Source: Croceicoccus naphthovorans (lineage in GTDB: Bacteria > Pseudomonadota > Alphaproteobacteria > Sphingomonadales > Sphingomonadaceae). From it: a stretch of 64,000 nt of DNA. The translations under genes and the position numbers were made by a program. Shown here piece by piece: positions 20,319 to 28,139 of the stretch. The DNA lies in NCBI RefSeq assembly GCF_001028705.1, contig NZ_CP011770.1, positions 313,501 to 377,500 on the forward strand. Direction: 5' to 3'. How positions within the stretch are numbered: position 1 is the stretch's first letter; each line of letters opens with the position of its first letter. The notes beneath the pieces were generated by a model, which saw only the letters and a program-made list of their open reading frames with translations, had not been told where the DNA came from and searched no databases.

Positions 20319-20510
20319 TCAGTCCCGCATGAAGATTTCCTCAATCGGCAGGCCGAAGACATCGGCGATCCGAAAGGCGAGAGGGAGCGAGGGATCGTAT
20401 TTGCCGGTTTCGATGGCATTGACGCTCTGGCGGGAGACTTCCAGCCGATCGGCCAGCGCCTGCTGGCTCCAGTCCCGCTCGGCGCGCAGGACTTTCAGAC
20501 GGTTCTTCAC
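20319..20510 (-). CDS. XRE/Cro-type helix-turn-helix regulator, short
   Basis: A 63-residue DNA-binding protein that is almost only the HTH domain: RLKVLRAERDWSQQALAD, SRQSVNAIETGKYDPS, FRIADVFGLPIEEIF. This is the YozG-like group of small regulators that are usually cotranscribed with a membrane protein. The GTG start at 20510 forms a GTGA overlap with the stop of the upstream membrane-protein gene. It is third in a three-gene minus-strand operon and most likely controls that operon; see the repeats at 21090-21158. Confidence 0.85.
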   Translation of the reverse strand: MKNRLKVLRAERDWSQQALADRLEVSRQSVNAIETGKYDPSLPLAFRIADVFGLPIEEIFMRD

Positions 20511-20929
20511 CAGCACTGCCCCCAAGCGCCCATGGTCAGTTTGTTGACCAGGCCGCCCACGCCCAGCCCGAAAAACCAGATCACCGCCCACCAATAAGCG
20601 TCGAGGTGGCCGACAAGGCCGAAGTTTTCCAGGAAACCCCAGATCGTAGCAGCAGAAAGGGCAAGGCCGGTCGCCACCAGGGTCTGCCGCACGATCAGCA
20701 TGCGCAGGAACTCGTCATCTTCCTCCACCATCAACAGGGCCAGCGCGACGAATACGCCGACGATGGCAAGGCCCGGCAAGATGGCGAGGGCCCACGCCAG
20801 CGGCCCTTCGACAAGGTTGCGGTCGATCAGGTAATCGGCGGCGAACAGCGAGACGAGGTAGATCACCATCGCGACGCTGAGCCGCAGCATATAGCGCCGC
20901 TGCGCGCGGTTGCGGATCTTGCCGGTCAT
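20507..20929 (-). CDS. Small four-helix membrane protein linked to XRE regulator
   Basis: A 140-residue membrane protein. It has a basic start (TGKIRNRAQRRYMLR) and four hydrophobic segments, with an acidic cytoplasmic loop VEEDDEFLRMLIVRQT between the second and third. No family name can be assigned by eye, but membrane proteins with this EEDDEFLR loop are typically partnered with short XRE regulators. Its ATG overlaps the stop of the 53-residue ORF (ATGA) and its stop overlaps the regulator start (GTGA), so all three are translationally coupled. Confidence 0.8.
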   Translation of the reverse strand: MTGKIRNRAQRRYMLRLSVAMVIYLVSLFAADYLIDRNLVEGPLAWALAILPGLAIVGVFVALALLMVEEDDEFLRMLIVRQTLVATGLALSAATIWGFLENFGLVGHLDAYWWAVIWFFGLGVGGLVNKLTMGAWGQCW

Positions 20930-21087
20930 GCCGCGGCCCTCCGCAGGCAATTGCCGCTGACCACCGCCAGCGCGGGCAGGGTCAATACAGCGGCCTGCGT
21001 TGAGCCCGACGGCAGGACGGCGAAAATATCGAGCAGGGCCACGCCGATGACGGCGGCGCCCCATGCGATGGCTGTTTTGCGGGACAT
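20926..21087 (-). CDS. 53-residue small membrane protein
   Basis: A very short ORF, starting MSRKTAIAWG and ending CLRRAAA, with a hydrophobic segment through AAVIGVALLDIFAVL and a second weaker one (AAVLTLPALAVV). Support for it being real: a perfect ribosome site AAGGAGG lies eight bases before the ATG, and its TGA overlaps the next gene's ATG as ATGA. It would be the first gene of the XRE operon and is short enough to be missed by common gene finders. Function unknown. Confidence 0.7.
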   Translation of the reverse strand: MSRKTAIAWGAAVIGVALLDIFAVLPSGSTQAAVLTLPALAVVSGNCLRRAAA

Positions 21088-21089
21088 TG

Positions 21090-21159
21090 GTCAAACCTCC
21101 TTGATCTTGTGTAAAGGGCAATTGACATGATGCGTCTTAATAGTCAAGTAACATTGACA
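21090..21159. promoter_or_regulatory. Candidate operator region: four TTGAC/GTCAA pentamers
   Basis: Between the XRE operon and the thrS leader are GTCAA at 21090-21094, TTGAC at 21122-21126, GTCAA at 21143-21147 and TTGAC at 21154-21158. The third and fourth form an inverted pair with a 6-base spacer, and ATTGACAT occurs twice (21121 and 21153). This is a plausible binding region for the XRE regulator. Two of the copies also read as TTGACA and could be -35 elements, but no good -10 follows at standard spacing. Confidence 0.4.
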
Positions 21160-21219
21160 TAAGGTCTGGCATGCTTGTCTCTGATGACAATACGTCGCTG
21201 CAATGCTAATCGCCCCGGC

Positions 21220-21291
21220 ATGGCCAAGCCGCTGACCACCGCGACCACTATCACCACCCGGACTAGCGCCGGGCGGATGGTCGCGCGCTAG
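21220..21291 (+). CDS. Thr-rich leader peptide for thrS
   Basis: A 23-codon ORF from ATG 21220 to TAG 21289-21291. Residues 6-15 read TTATTITTRT: seven Thr codons (five ACC, two ACT) in ten positions. An in-frame ATG at 21184 would lengthen it to 35 residues; neither start has a strong ribosome site, so the true start is uncertain. It ends 13 bases before the left arm of a terminator-like hairpin and 135 bases before thrS. Interpreted as a sensor of charged tRNA-Thr: slow translation over the Thr codons would alter folding of the RNA behind them. Confidence 0.7.
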   Translation: MAKPLTTATTITTRTSAGRMVAR

Positions 21292-21340
21292 ACAGCTCGC
21301 CACCGCCGCCCATAGGTTCGGGCGGGGCGGCGTTTCCTTT
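21257..21340 (+). promoter_or_regulatory. Transcription attenuator upstream of thrS
   Basis: Four segments can pair in alternative ways. Segment 1 CCCGG (21257-21261, at the end of the Thr codons) pairs with CCGGG (21269-21273). Segment 2 GGGCGG (21271-21276) can instead pair with CCGCCC (21306-21311). Segment 3 CGCCGCCC (21304-21311) can pair with segment 4 GGGCGGCG (21325-21332), an 8-bp stem followed by TTTCCTTT. A ribosome stalled on Thr codons would cover segment 1, favour 2:3 and prevent the 3:4 terminator. Confidence 0.65.
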
Positions 21341-21426
21341 CCCGATCCGCAAACGCCAGACGCCTCTTTCGGTGTGCGCCGCCATGTGCCATGCGCGTGC
21401 CGACCAAGGATCGAGACGAAGAGACG

Positions 21427-23424
21427 ATGACGGAACTGCTCAAGATCAGCCTGCCCGACGGTTCGGTGCGCGAAATGGAACCGGGTTCCACGCCCGCCGA
21501 TGTCGCCGCCGCGATCGGACCCGGCCTTGCCAAGGCCGCAATTGCCGCGAAAGTCGACGGCGAACTGGTTGACCTTTCACGGCCCTTCACCGGCGATGCG
21601 CAACTGGCGCTGGTCACTTCGCGCGATGAGGATGAGGCGCTGGAACTCGCCCGTCACGACTATGCCCACGTTCTGGCAGAGGCGGTGCAGGCGCTGTGGC
21701 CCGGCACGCAGATCACGTTTGGTCCCGCAACGGACGACGGATTCTATTACGATGTGATGGCCCCGGCCACGCGCGAACCGTTCAGCATGGACGATCTTCC
21801 CGCCATCGAGGAAAAGATGCGCGAGATCATCCAGGCCGACAAGCCGCTTCGCCGCGAAGTCTGGACCCGCCAGCAACTGATCGACAAGTGGTCGTCAGAG
21901 GGCGAGACGTTCAAGGCCGAATGGGCCGCCGAACTGCCGGAGGGCGAGGAACTGACCGTCTACTGGTCGGGCAACGACTGGCTCGACATGTGCCGCGGGC
22001 CGCACCTGCCCTCGACCGGCAAGCTCGACCCGCAGGCATTCAAGCTGATGCGCGTCGCCGGGGCATACTGGCGCGGCGACCAGAAGAACGCGCAGCTGAC
22101 CCGCATCTACGGCACCGGCTGGCTCAACAAGAAGCAGCTCAGCGCCTACCTCACGCGGCTGGAGGAAGCCGCCAAGCGCGACCACCGCAAGCTGGGCCGC
22201 GAGATGGACCTGTTCCACCTGCAGGAAGAGGCGCACGGCAGCGTCTTCTGGCACCCGCACGGCTATGTCATCTGGCGCGAGCTGGAAGCGTACATGCGCC
22301 GCGCCATCGACGGTGCCGGCTATAACGAGGTGAAGACCCCGCAAGTCATGGACGCGCGCCAGTGGGAGCAGTCCGGCCACTGGGGCAAGTACCGCGAGAA
22401 CATGTTCGTAATCCCCGACGAAGTGCCGAACGTCGAGGAAGAAGGCCCGGTCGTGTCCGGCGAGGCGGACTGGATGGCGCTGAAGCCGATGAACTGCCCG
22501 GCGCACGTCCTGATTTTCCGTCAGGGCATCAAGTCGTACCGCGACCTGCCGCTGCGCATTTACGAAAACGGTTGCTGTCACCGTAACGAGCCGCACGGAG
22601 CGCTCCACGGGTTGATGCGCGTGCGCCAGTTCACGCAGGACGACGCACACATCTTCTGCCGCGAGGACCAGATCGTGTCCGAAGTGCGCGCATTCTGCGA
22701 ACTGGCGGACCGGGTCTACAAGGACTTCGGCTTCACCTATTCGGTCAAGCTCGCGCTGCGGCCAGAGCATCGCTATGGCTCCGACGCGGACTGGGACAAG
22801 GCAGAGGCGGAACTGCGGCAGGCGGTCGTCGATGCGGGCCTTGCGACCGAGGAATACGGCTGGGAAGAACTGCCCGGCGAAGGCGCGTTCTATGCGCCGA
22901 AGCTGGAATGGCACCTGACCGATGCCATCGGGCGAACGTGGCAGGTCGGCACGATCCAGTCGGACCGCGTGCTTCCCGAACGGCTCGACGCATCATACGT
23001 GGGTGAGGATGGCGAGAAGCATCGCCCGGTCATGCTCCACCGAGCAATCTTCGGTTCGTACGAGCGCTTCATCGGCATCCTGATCGAGCATTTCGCCGGT
23101 CGCCTGCCGGTCTGGCTTGCCCCGGTACAGGCCGTGGTCGCGACCATCGTGTCCGATGCCGACGGCTATGCGACCGAGGTGGCGGAGAAGCTGAAGGCAG
23201 CGGGCATCCGCGTCGACAGCGACCTGAGGAACGAGAAGATCAACTACAAGGTGCGCGAACATTCGCACGCCAAGATCCCGCACCTGTTGGTCGTCGGCAA
23301 GCGAGAGGCGGAGGAAGGCACCGTCGCCGTCCGCACGTTGGGTCAGCAACATCAGAAAGTGATGCCGCTGGACGAGGCGATTGCGATGCTGAAAACCGAA
23401 ACCACTGCGCCGGACTTGCGCTGA
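21427..23424 (+). CDS. thrS: Threonyl-tRNA synthetase
   Basis: A 665-residue class II aminoacyl-tRNA synthetase that charges tRNA-Thr. Domains in order: TGS (about 1-62), the editing domain that removes mischarged Ser (contains [11 protein letters not shown] near 75-90), the catalytic core with MNCPAH (zinc Cys), motif 2 [17 protein letters not shown], and a C-terminal anticodon-binding domain ending in the usual VAVRTLG. Full family length. ATG 21427 matches the TGS start ([12 protein letters not shown]). A Thr leader ORF and attenuator lie directly upstream, and a strong terminator follows. Confidence 0.97.
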   Translation: MTELLKISLPDGSVREMEPGSTPADVAAAIGPGLAKAAIAAKVDGELVDLSRPFTGDAQLALVTSRDEDEALELARHDYAHVLAEAVQALWPGTQITFGPATDDGFYYDVMAPATREPFSMDDLPAIEEKMREIIQADKPLRREVWTRQQLIDKWSSEGETFKAEWAAELPEGEELTVYWSGNDWLDMCRGPHLPSTGKLDPQAFKLMRVAGAYWRGDQKNAQLTRIYGTGWLNKKQLSAYLTRLEEAAKRDHRKLGREMDLFHLQEEAHGSVFWHPHGYVIWRELEAYMRRAIDGAGYNEVKTPQVMDARQWEQSGHWGKYRENMFVIPDEVPNVEEEGPVVSGEADWMALKPMNCPAHVLIFRQGIKSYRDLPLRIYENGCCHRNEPHGALHGLMRVRQFTQDDAHIFCREDQIVSEVRAFCELADRVYKDFGFTYSVKLALRPEHRYGSDADWDKAEAELRQAVVDAGLATEEYGWEELPGEGAFYAPKLEWHLTDAIGRTWQVGTIQSDRVLPERLDASYVGEDGEKHRPVMLHRAIFGSYERFIGILIEHFAGRLPVWLAPVQAVVATIVSDADGYATEVAEKLKAAGIRVDSDLRNEKINYKVREHSHAKIPHLLVVGKREAEEGTVAVRTLGQQHQKVMPLDEAIAMLKTETTAPDLR

Positions 23425-23434
23425 ACCGATTAAG

Positions 23435-23465
23435 AAAGGGGCGGACCACAAGGCCGCCCCTTTTT
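23435..23465 (+). terminator. Rho-independent terminator of thrS
   Basis: A perfect 10-bp stem, AAAGGGGCGG (23435-23444) with CCGCCCCTTT (23454-23463), a 9-base loop and a run of five T. It begins 10 bases after the thrS stop. The A-run on the other side means it may also stop the convergent subtilase transcript. Confidence 0.93.
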
Positions 23466-23483
23466 CGTTCAGATCGGCTGCGA

Positions 23484-25352
23484 TCAGCCCTCTTTGGCTT
23501 CCATCAGTTCCACCGACTTCTTCGGATTGATCAGGACGCGGCGGCCGTCCTCGGTCTTGTTCGCGCCCTCGATGATCAGGTCGATCAAATCGGTCGTGGT
23601 CAGTTCGGGGTTCAGCGCCAGCAGCTTTGCCGCAAGGTTGGTCACGTTGGGCGAAGACATCGAGGTGCCGGAAAACGGCACGATCTCGCCACCCGGAACA
23701 TAGCTGGGCACCTGAAAGCCGTTGGCGTGAACGCGGGTCGTCGCGCCATAACTGGTGAAGTTCGTCTCGTCCCCGGCCTGGTCCACCGCACCCACGGTCA
23801 GCACATTGGGCAGGTCGAAACTGGCGGGCAGCGATTCATCGAAATTCGCCGAACTGTCGGAATTGCCGGCAGAGGTGATGAACAGGATATCGGGCGCGCC
23901 CTTCATCGCCTCGTACAGCGAATCGCGGGCGATCTCGAAATATTTGCGGGCAATGGCCTTGCGCTCTTCCGCGTCCTTGCCGATGCCATGCTTTTCCAGC
24001 GCGCTTTCCCAGCCGGACGGGCTGCCGCCCCAGCTGAGGTTGGCGATGCGGGTGCCGTTGCGCTTCATCCAGTCGATATAGCTCTTAGAATTGGCCGCAC
24101 CCTTGCGGACCAATTCCTCGGTCGGTTTTTCGGGGATCGTGCGCCAGTCGAACGTGATCCGCGCATAGGACAGGCGGATCGCCGGATTGCCCCGCGCCGC
24201 GATGCCCGCAACGTGTGTGCCGTGCGAATAGGAGCCGAACAGGCTCAGTGTCTCGAAATAATCCTCGTAAGCCTCTGGCGTCAGTTTCGAGATACGTGCG
24301 GCAACCGCGTCGGCAGCGGCGGATTCGATTGACAGCTGAAGATCCGACAGCCCCTTCATGTCCTCCAACATGCCCGGATATCGTGCGGCCTGCTCGTCGG
24401 TCAGCGGCATCAGGTCGCCATGCGCCGGGTTCTCGACCAGGTCGAAGGCGATGCCGTGCGGATCGGTCAGATCACTGGGGTTCGCGTCGGTATAGATACG
24501 GCCGGGGAAAAGATCGAGGTCGATGCCCGAATCCCAGATCGTGACGTGAACCGGGGTCAGGTCGTCGCTCGCGCTCAGCGTTACCTCGCGCGCGGCCCAG
24601 ATGTCGGGCTTTTGCACGTCGCGCTCGGCAATCTGCTTCGCCAGAACCGCAGCGGTTTCGTCTGCAACAGGCAGCCAGCGGGTGGCGGCATAGCGCAAGT
24701 AGATCAATTCGTTGGCGGCGCTGCTGGAAAGCGCGCCGGACTTTTCATAGACCGGGTCGAGTTCCGAAATCGCCGAGCCCTTGTAAAGACCCGGCCCAGC
24801 GATAAGCCCGCTGCGCTTCAGGCCCTTCAGGTTCGTTCCCACCACGTCCCACGGCATCGGCGCGACGGCGGCGGCAAGGTGCGTGGCATAGGCCGCTTCG
24901 TATGCCTCACCGCTGGTGGCCCCGGCGGTCTGCGCCGCCATCAGCATCGCCTCTTCACGAATGCCGTTCAACAGCTTCGCATCGGGCTTTTCCTCCAGCG
25001 CGCGTTCCTGCTCGATGGTATCCATCACCGTCGCATCGTCGCCGTGCATCATTGCGATCTTGCCCTTGGCATCCAGCAGAGAGCGCAGCGTGGCGTGGTC
25101 GGCAATCTCGTACTTGGCCAACACGCCGTCGATGTCCGCACCCACGCGGTCGGCAAAGGCAAGGAACGTCGCGTCATCGGCGGCCAGCAGTTCGCTGGGC
25201 TTCCTGTCCAGCTTGTAGGTAAAGCGCGGCAAGTCGTCCTGCGTTTTGACGACGATCTTCTCTGCCTCTTCGTGATGATCGGCCAGTGCGGGCGATGCGA
25301 TCAAGGAGGTGCAGGCGAGCAATGCCGCCGCGAAAATAGCTTTCCGTGTCAT
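23484..25352 (-). CDS. S8-family subtilisin-like serine peptidase, secreted
   Basis: A 622-residue exported peptidase. A Sec signal peptide (1-24, cleavage after SPALA) is followed by an unusually long N-terminal region (about 25-260) rich in helices. The catalytic triad is Asp274 (WDSGID), His377 (SHGTHVAG) and Ser564 (GTSMSSP); the oxyanion Asn is N497 (SAGNSD). About 100 residues separate Asp and His, longer than in subtilisin. No membrane anchor at the C-terminus, so it is periplasmic or released. A GGTGGAG ribosome site precedes the ATG. Confidence 0.93.
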   Translation of the reverse strand: MTRKAIFAAALLACTSLIASPALADHHEEAEKIVVKTQDDLPRFTYKLDRKPSELLAADDATFLAFADRVGADIDGVLAKYEIADHATLRSLLDAKGKIAMMHGDDATVMDTIEQERALEEKPDAKLLNGIREEAMLMAAQTAGATSGEAYEAAYATHLAAAVAPMPWDVVGTNLKGLKRSGLIAGPGLYKGSAISELDPVYEKSGALSSSAANELIYLRYAATRWLPVADETAAVLAKQIAERDVQKPDIWAAREVTLSASDDLTPVHVTIWDSGIDLDLFPGRIYTDANPSDLTDPHGIAFDLVENPAHGDLMPLTDEQAARYPGMLEDMKGLSDLQLSIESAAADAVAARISKLTPEAYEDYFETLSLFGSYSHGTHVAGIAARGNPAIRLSYARITFDWRTIPEKPTEELVRKGAANSKSYIDWMKRNGTRIANLSWGGSPSGWESALEKHGIGKDAEERKAIARKYFEIARDSLYEAMKGAPDILFITSAGNSDSSANFDESLPASFDLPNVLTVGAVDQAGDETNFTSYGATTRVHANGFQVPSYVPGGEIVPFSGTSMSSPNVTNLAAKLLALNPELTTTDLIDLIIEGANKTEDGRRVLINPKKSVELMEAKEG

Positions 25353-25443
25353 GAAGGTAGGTCTCCACCTGGGCCGACCATCCCCGGGCCGACTTCAATG
25401 GACGGTAGACTGCGACAGCGGGTCGAACGTCGCAAGAGAAACT

Positions 25444-26097
25444 TTATTTCGCGGTCTTGCGCTTCTTCCCGGGCGTCATGCCGACCTGTTTGGCGGTCCA
25501 TTTCCACAGTGCGTCGACCTCTTCGGCCGCCTTGCTGTCCGGCTCGCCCTCGGACGCGACTTCGCCGCCGCCGGACGATTTGTGGAACGCGGCGCGTTCG
25601 CCGAACAGAACGGGGCAGATGGCGAGGCCCAGTTCCTTCGCCTTGTCCTGCGCATCGGTCAGCATCTTGGTTGCGCGTGCGGGCACGCCGTTCATCAGGA
25701 CGTGGCCCGACTTGCCGACGAATTCCAGCATTTCTGCCGTGGCTTCCAGCGCGTGCAGGTCGAACGCGCGCGGGCGACTGGGGATGAGGATCAGGTCCGC
25801 CGCCTTCATCGCCTCTCGCGCGGCGGCGTCGGCATGGGGCGGCGTGTCGATTACGATCAGTTCGACGCCCTGCTTGCTCAGCTTCTCGATCGTCTTGCCC
25901 AGCCGTGCGGGCGGGCTGGTCACGACTTCGGGAAGGTAATCCCCGCGCCAGTCTGCCCATGCCGCAGCAGTCGCCTGCGGGTCGGTATCGACGACGACGG
26001 TCTTCTTACCCGCATAGGCCCCGGCGGTGGCGAGGTGGCAGGCGAGCGTGGTCTTGCCCGATCCGCCCTTCTGGCTGACGATGGCAACGGTCGGCAT
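25444..26097 (-). CDS. Orphan ParA-family ATPase
   Basis: A 217-residue deviant Walker A ATPase of the ParA/MinD superfamily: KGGSGKTT at 10-17, DTDPQ as Walker A', and VIDTPPHAD as Walker B. The C-terminal 25 residues are Lys-rich (TPGKKRKTAK). No parB gene or parS-like site is beside it, so it is not the chromosome-partition ParA. Members of this type position plasmids, chemoreceptor arrays or other cargo. Monocistronic, with 270 bases of non-coding sequence before it containing the AT-rich element ATTTCAAAGAAAAAT. Confidence 0.88.
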   Translation of the reverse strand: MPTVAIVSQKGGSGKTTLACHLATAGAYAGKKTVVVDTDPQATAAAWADWRGDYLPEVVTSPPARLGKTIEKLSKQGVELIVIDTPPHADAAAREAMKAADLILIPSRPRAFDLHALEATAEMLEFVGKSGHVLMNGVPARATKMLTDAQDKAKELGLAICPVLFGERAAFHKSSGGGEVASEGEPDSKAAEEVDALWKWTAKQVGMTPGKKRKTAK

Positions 26098-26368
26098 TGG
26101 CGGGTTTCCCCCGTGTCGCAGTGTGGATCCGGGTGCGATCCTACGCCTGCGTGGGCGTCATTTCAAAGAAAAATGCTGCAACTGCGAATAAATCCACAGA
26201 TTGTTGTCGCAGCGCGTCATGCCAAAGTCGGAGGAAACGACCAGCAATTGGATGATGGCGTGGCGAAAAAGGTAAGTTTGCGAGACCCGGAGCGCAGCGC
26301 ACTTATGGTATGGGAGCATGGGGAGCTCACGGACTTGCCAATTAAAGGCCGTTTGCGCCGATTGCCGG

Positions 26369-27043
26369 TTAGGCGGTCACCTCGAAGGCTTCGATGGTCC
26401 AGTCTTCCTCTTCCGCACCTGCGATCCACTGCTGCATCCATTCGTGTTCCCACATGGCCTCCATGTAGGTTTGCGCGAACTTTGGGACGTTGACGCCATA
26501 GGTCATGAAACGGCTGACTACGGGGGCGTAGAAGATGTCGGCGGCGCTGTAGGTGCCGAACAGGAACGGCCCGCCGTGTCCGAACCGGCTGCGCGCCTCT
26601 GCCCACAGCGAGATCACGCGGACCACGTTGGCAATGGCTTCTTCGGACAACTGGTGCCCCTCTACCCGGCGACGCACGTTCATCGGCATTTCGCGCCGCA
26701 GCGGCAGATAGCTGGAATGCATTTCCGCGACCATCGACCGGCACAGCCCGCGCGCGACGGGGTCTTTCGGCCAGAAACGGTTGCGCCCGTTCTCTCCGCC
26801 GATCTTGTCGGCGAGATGTTCCATGATGGCCAGGCTGTCCCAGATGACGACGTCGCCGTCCCACAGGATCGGCACCTTGCCGTGCGAGGGTTGAACATCG
26901 TCCCAGTCGCGCTTGGCGTTCTCCCAGTCCTCACCGCTGATATTGACGGTAATTTCCTCGAACGACAGCCCCGACTGCTTCGCCGCCAGCCAGCCCCGCA
27001 GCGACCAGCTGGAATAATTGCGATTGCCGATGATCAGTTTCAT
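26369..27043 (-). CDS. Glutathione S-transferase family protein
   Basis: A 224-residue GST. The N-terminal thioredoxin fold begins MKLIIGNRNYSSWSLRGW, where the SSWS serine is the likely glutathione-activating residue, and GKVPIL supplies the cis-proline. The C-terminal half is helical. The ATG at 27043 is fixed by the fold start; the long frame upstream is not protein-like. Substrate unknown; detoxification or a ligandin-like role is possible. It diverges from the YqaE gene. Confidence 0.9.
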   Translation of the reverse strand: MKLIIGNRNYSSWSLRGWLAAKQSGLSFEEITVNISGEDWENAKRDWDDVQPSHGKVPILWDGDVVIWDSLAIMEHLADKIGGENGRNRFWPKDPVARGLCRSMVAEMHSSYLPLRREMPMNVRRRVEGHQLSEEAIANVVRVISLWAEARSRFGHGGPFLFGTYSAADIFYAPVVSRFMTYGVNVPKFAQTYMEAMWEHEWMQQWIAGAEEEDWTIEAFEVTA

Positions 27044-27230
27044 GAAAGCGCCCTGTAAGCTGAACAGCGGGGTTAGCGGGGGTGCGGGGCGGTGTCGAGT
27101 GGCCAAGGAGAGTGAGGGCCATTTGCCTGAAGTCGGATCCCTTACTTGCACACACATCAAAGGGTCGTCTGGCTTGGCTCCACGGAACGAGTCCGATGCT
27201 GCCGGATTGTCACTGAAAGGAGATAAGCCG

Positions 27231-27392
27231 ATGATGGCCCTGATTACACTGATCGCTACAATCTTGCTGCCGCCGCTTGGCGTCGCTCTCAAGCATGGAT
27301 TGGGCAAGACGTTCCTGATCAATCTTATCCTGACGATCATCCTGTTTGTGCCAGGTCTGATCCACGGCATTTACGTCAATTACCTGCGCTGA
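27231..27392 (+). CDS. YqaE/Pmp3-family small membrane protein
   Basis: A 53-residue protein with two membrane helices, starting MMALITLIATILLPPLGVAL and ending HGIYVNYLR, matching the YqaE/Pmp3 (UPF0057) family, often induced by salt or membrane stress and thought to affect membrane potential. An AAAGGAG ribosome site eight to nine bases upstream sets the start at 27231; an in-frame ATG follows at 27234. Stands alone between divergent gst and convergent yihA. Confidence 0.9.
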   Translation: MMALITLIATILLPPLGVALKHGLGKTFLINLILTIILFVPGLIHGIYVNYLR

Positions 27393-27476
27393 GGGACTGC
27401 TCCAAAAGATCCCTGGGGTTTCGTACGCTGAAGGCGGGTAGAGGGGCATGCCACTTCGTCAATGGCAACAGTTAGC

Positions 27477-28139
27477 TCACCCGCCCTCGGCGCTCTGCAA
27501 GACAAACCCGCGCAGTTCCTCGATCCCCATGCCCTTATCGCTGCTCGTCACCGCGATTTCGGGAAAGGCGCTGGCGTGCTTGCGGGCCACGGCCTCGGTC
27601 ATGGCGATGGTCTTGGCCAGCTCGCTCGCCTTGATCTTGTCGGCCTTGGTCAGGACCAGCCGGTACGACACGCCCGCGGTATCGAGCATTTCCATGATCT
27701 CTGAATCCACCGGCTTCGGCCCATGCCGCGCATCGATCAGCAGCAGGCAGCGTTTCAGCACCACCCGCCCGCGCAGATAGTCGTTCACGAGATAGCGCCA
27801 TTTCTTCACCACCGCGGGCGGGGCCTTGGCAAAACCGTATCCGGGCATGTCGACCAGCCGGAACTGGACCGGATCGCCCACGTCGAAGTAGTTCAGTTCC
27901 TGCGTCCGCCCCGGCGTGACCGAGGTGCGCGCAATCGCCTTGCGCCCCGTCAAGGCATTGAGCAGCGACGACTTGCCGACGTTCGACCGGCCCGCAAAGG
28001 CGATCTCCGGCACCGTCGGTTCTGGCAGGAACTCCAGCTTCGGCGCGGAAAGGACAAAGTTCACCGGGCCGGAGAACAGCTTGCGCGCGCGTTCCTCGAA
28101 CAGAGCCTTTCCGGGGTCTTCGGGAAGGGTCTCGCTCAA
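27477..28139 (-). CDS. yihA: Ribosome biogenesis GTP-binding protein YihA/YsxC (EngB)
   Basis: A 220-residue GTPase needed for late assembly of the large ribosomal subunit. The G1 motif GRSNVGKSS is at 50-58, G3 is DMPGYG (97-102), G4 is TKAD (164-167), and the effector region contains TSVTPGRTQ. The start is TTG 28139, chosen because it forms a TTGA overlap with the yidC stop; no other start fits the N-terminal LSETLPEDPG. Last gene of the rpmH-rnpA-yidD-yidC-yihA block, a conserved arrangement in alphaproteobacteria. Confidence 0.93.
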   Translation of the reverse strand: MSETLPEDPGKALFEERARKLFSGPVNFVLSAPKLEFLPEPTVPEIAFAGRSNVGKSSLLNALTGRKAIARTSVTPGRTQELNYFDVGDPVQFRLVDMPGYGFAKAPPAVVKKWRYLVNDYLRGRVVLKRCLLLIDARHGPKPVDSEIMEMLDTAGVSYRLVLTKADKIKASELAKTIAMTEAVARKHASAFPEIAVTSSDKGMGIEELRGFVLQSAEGG

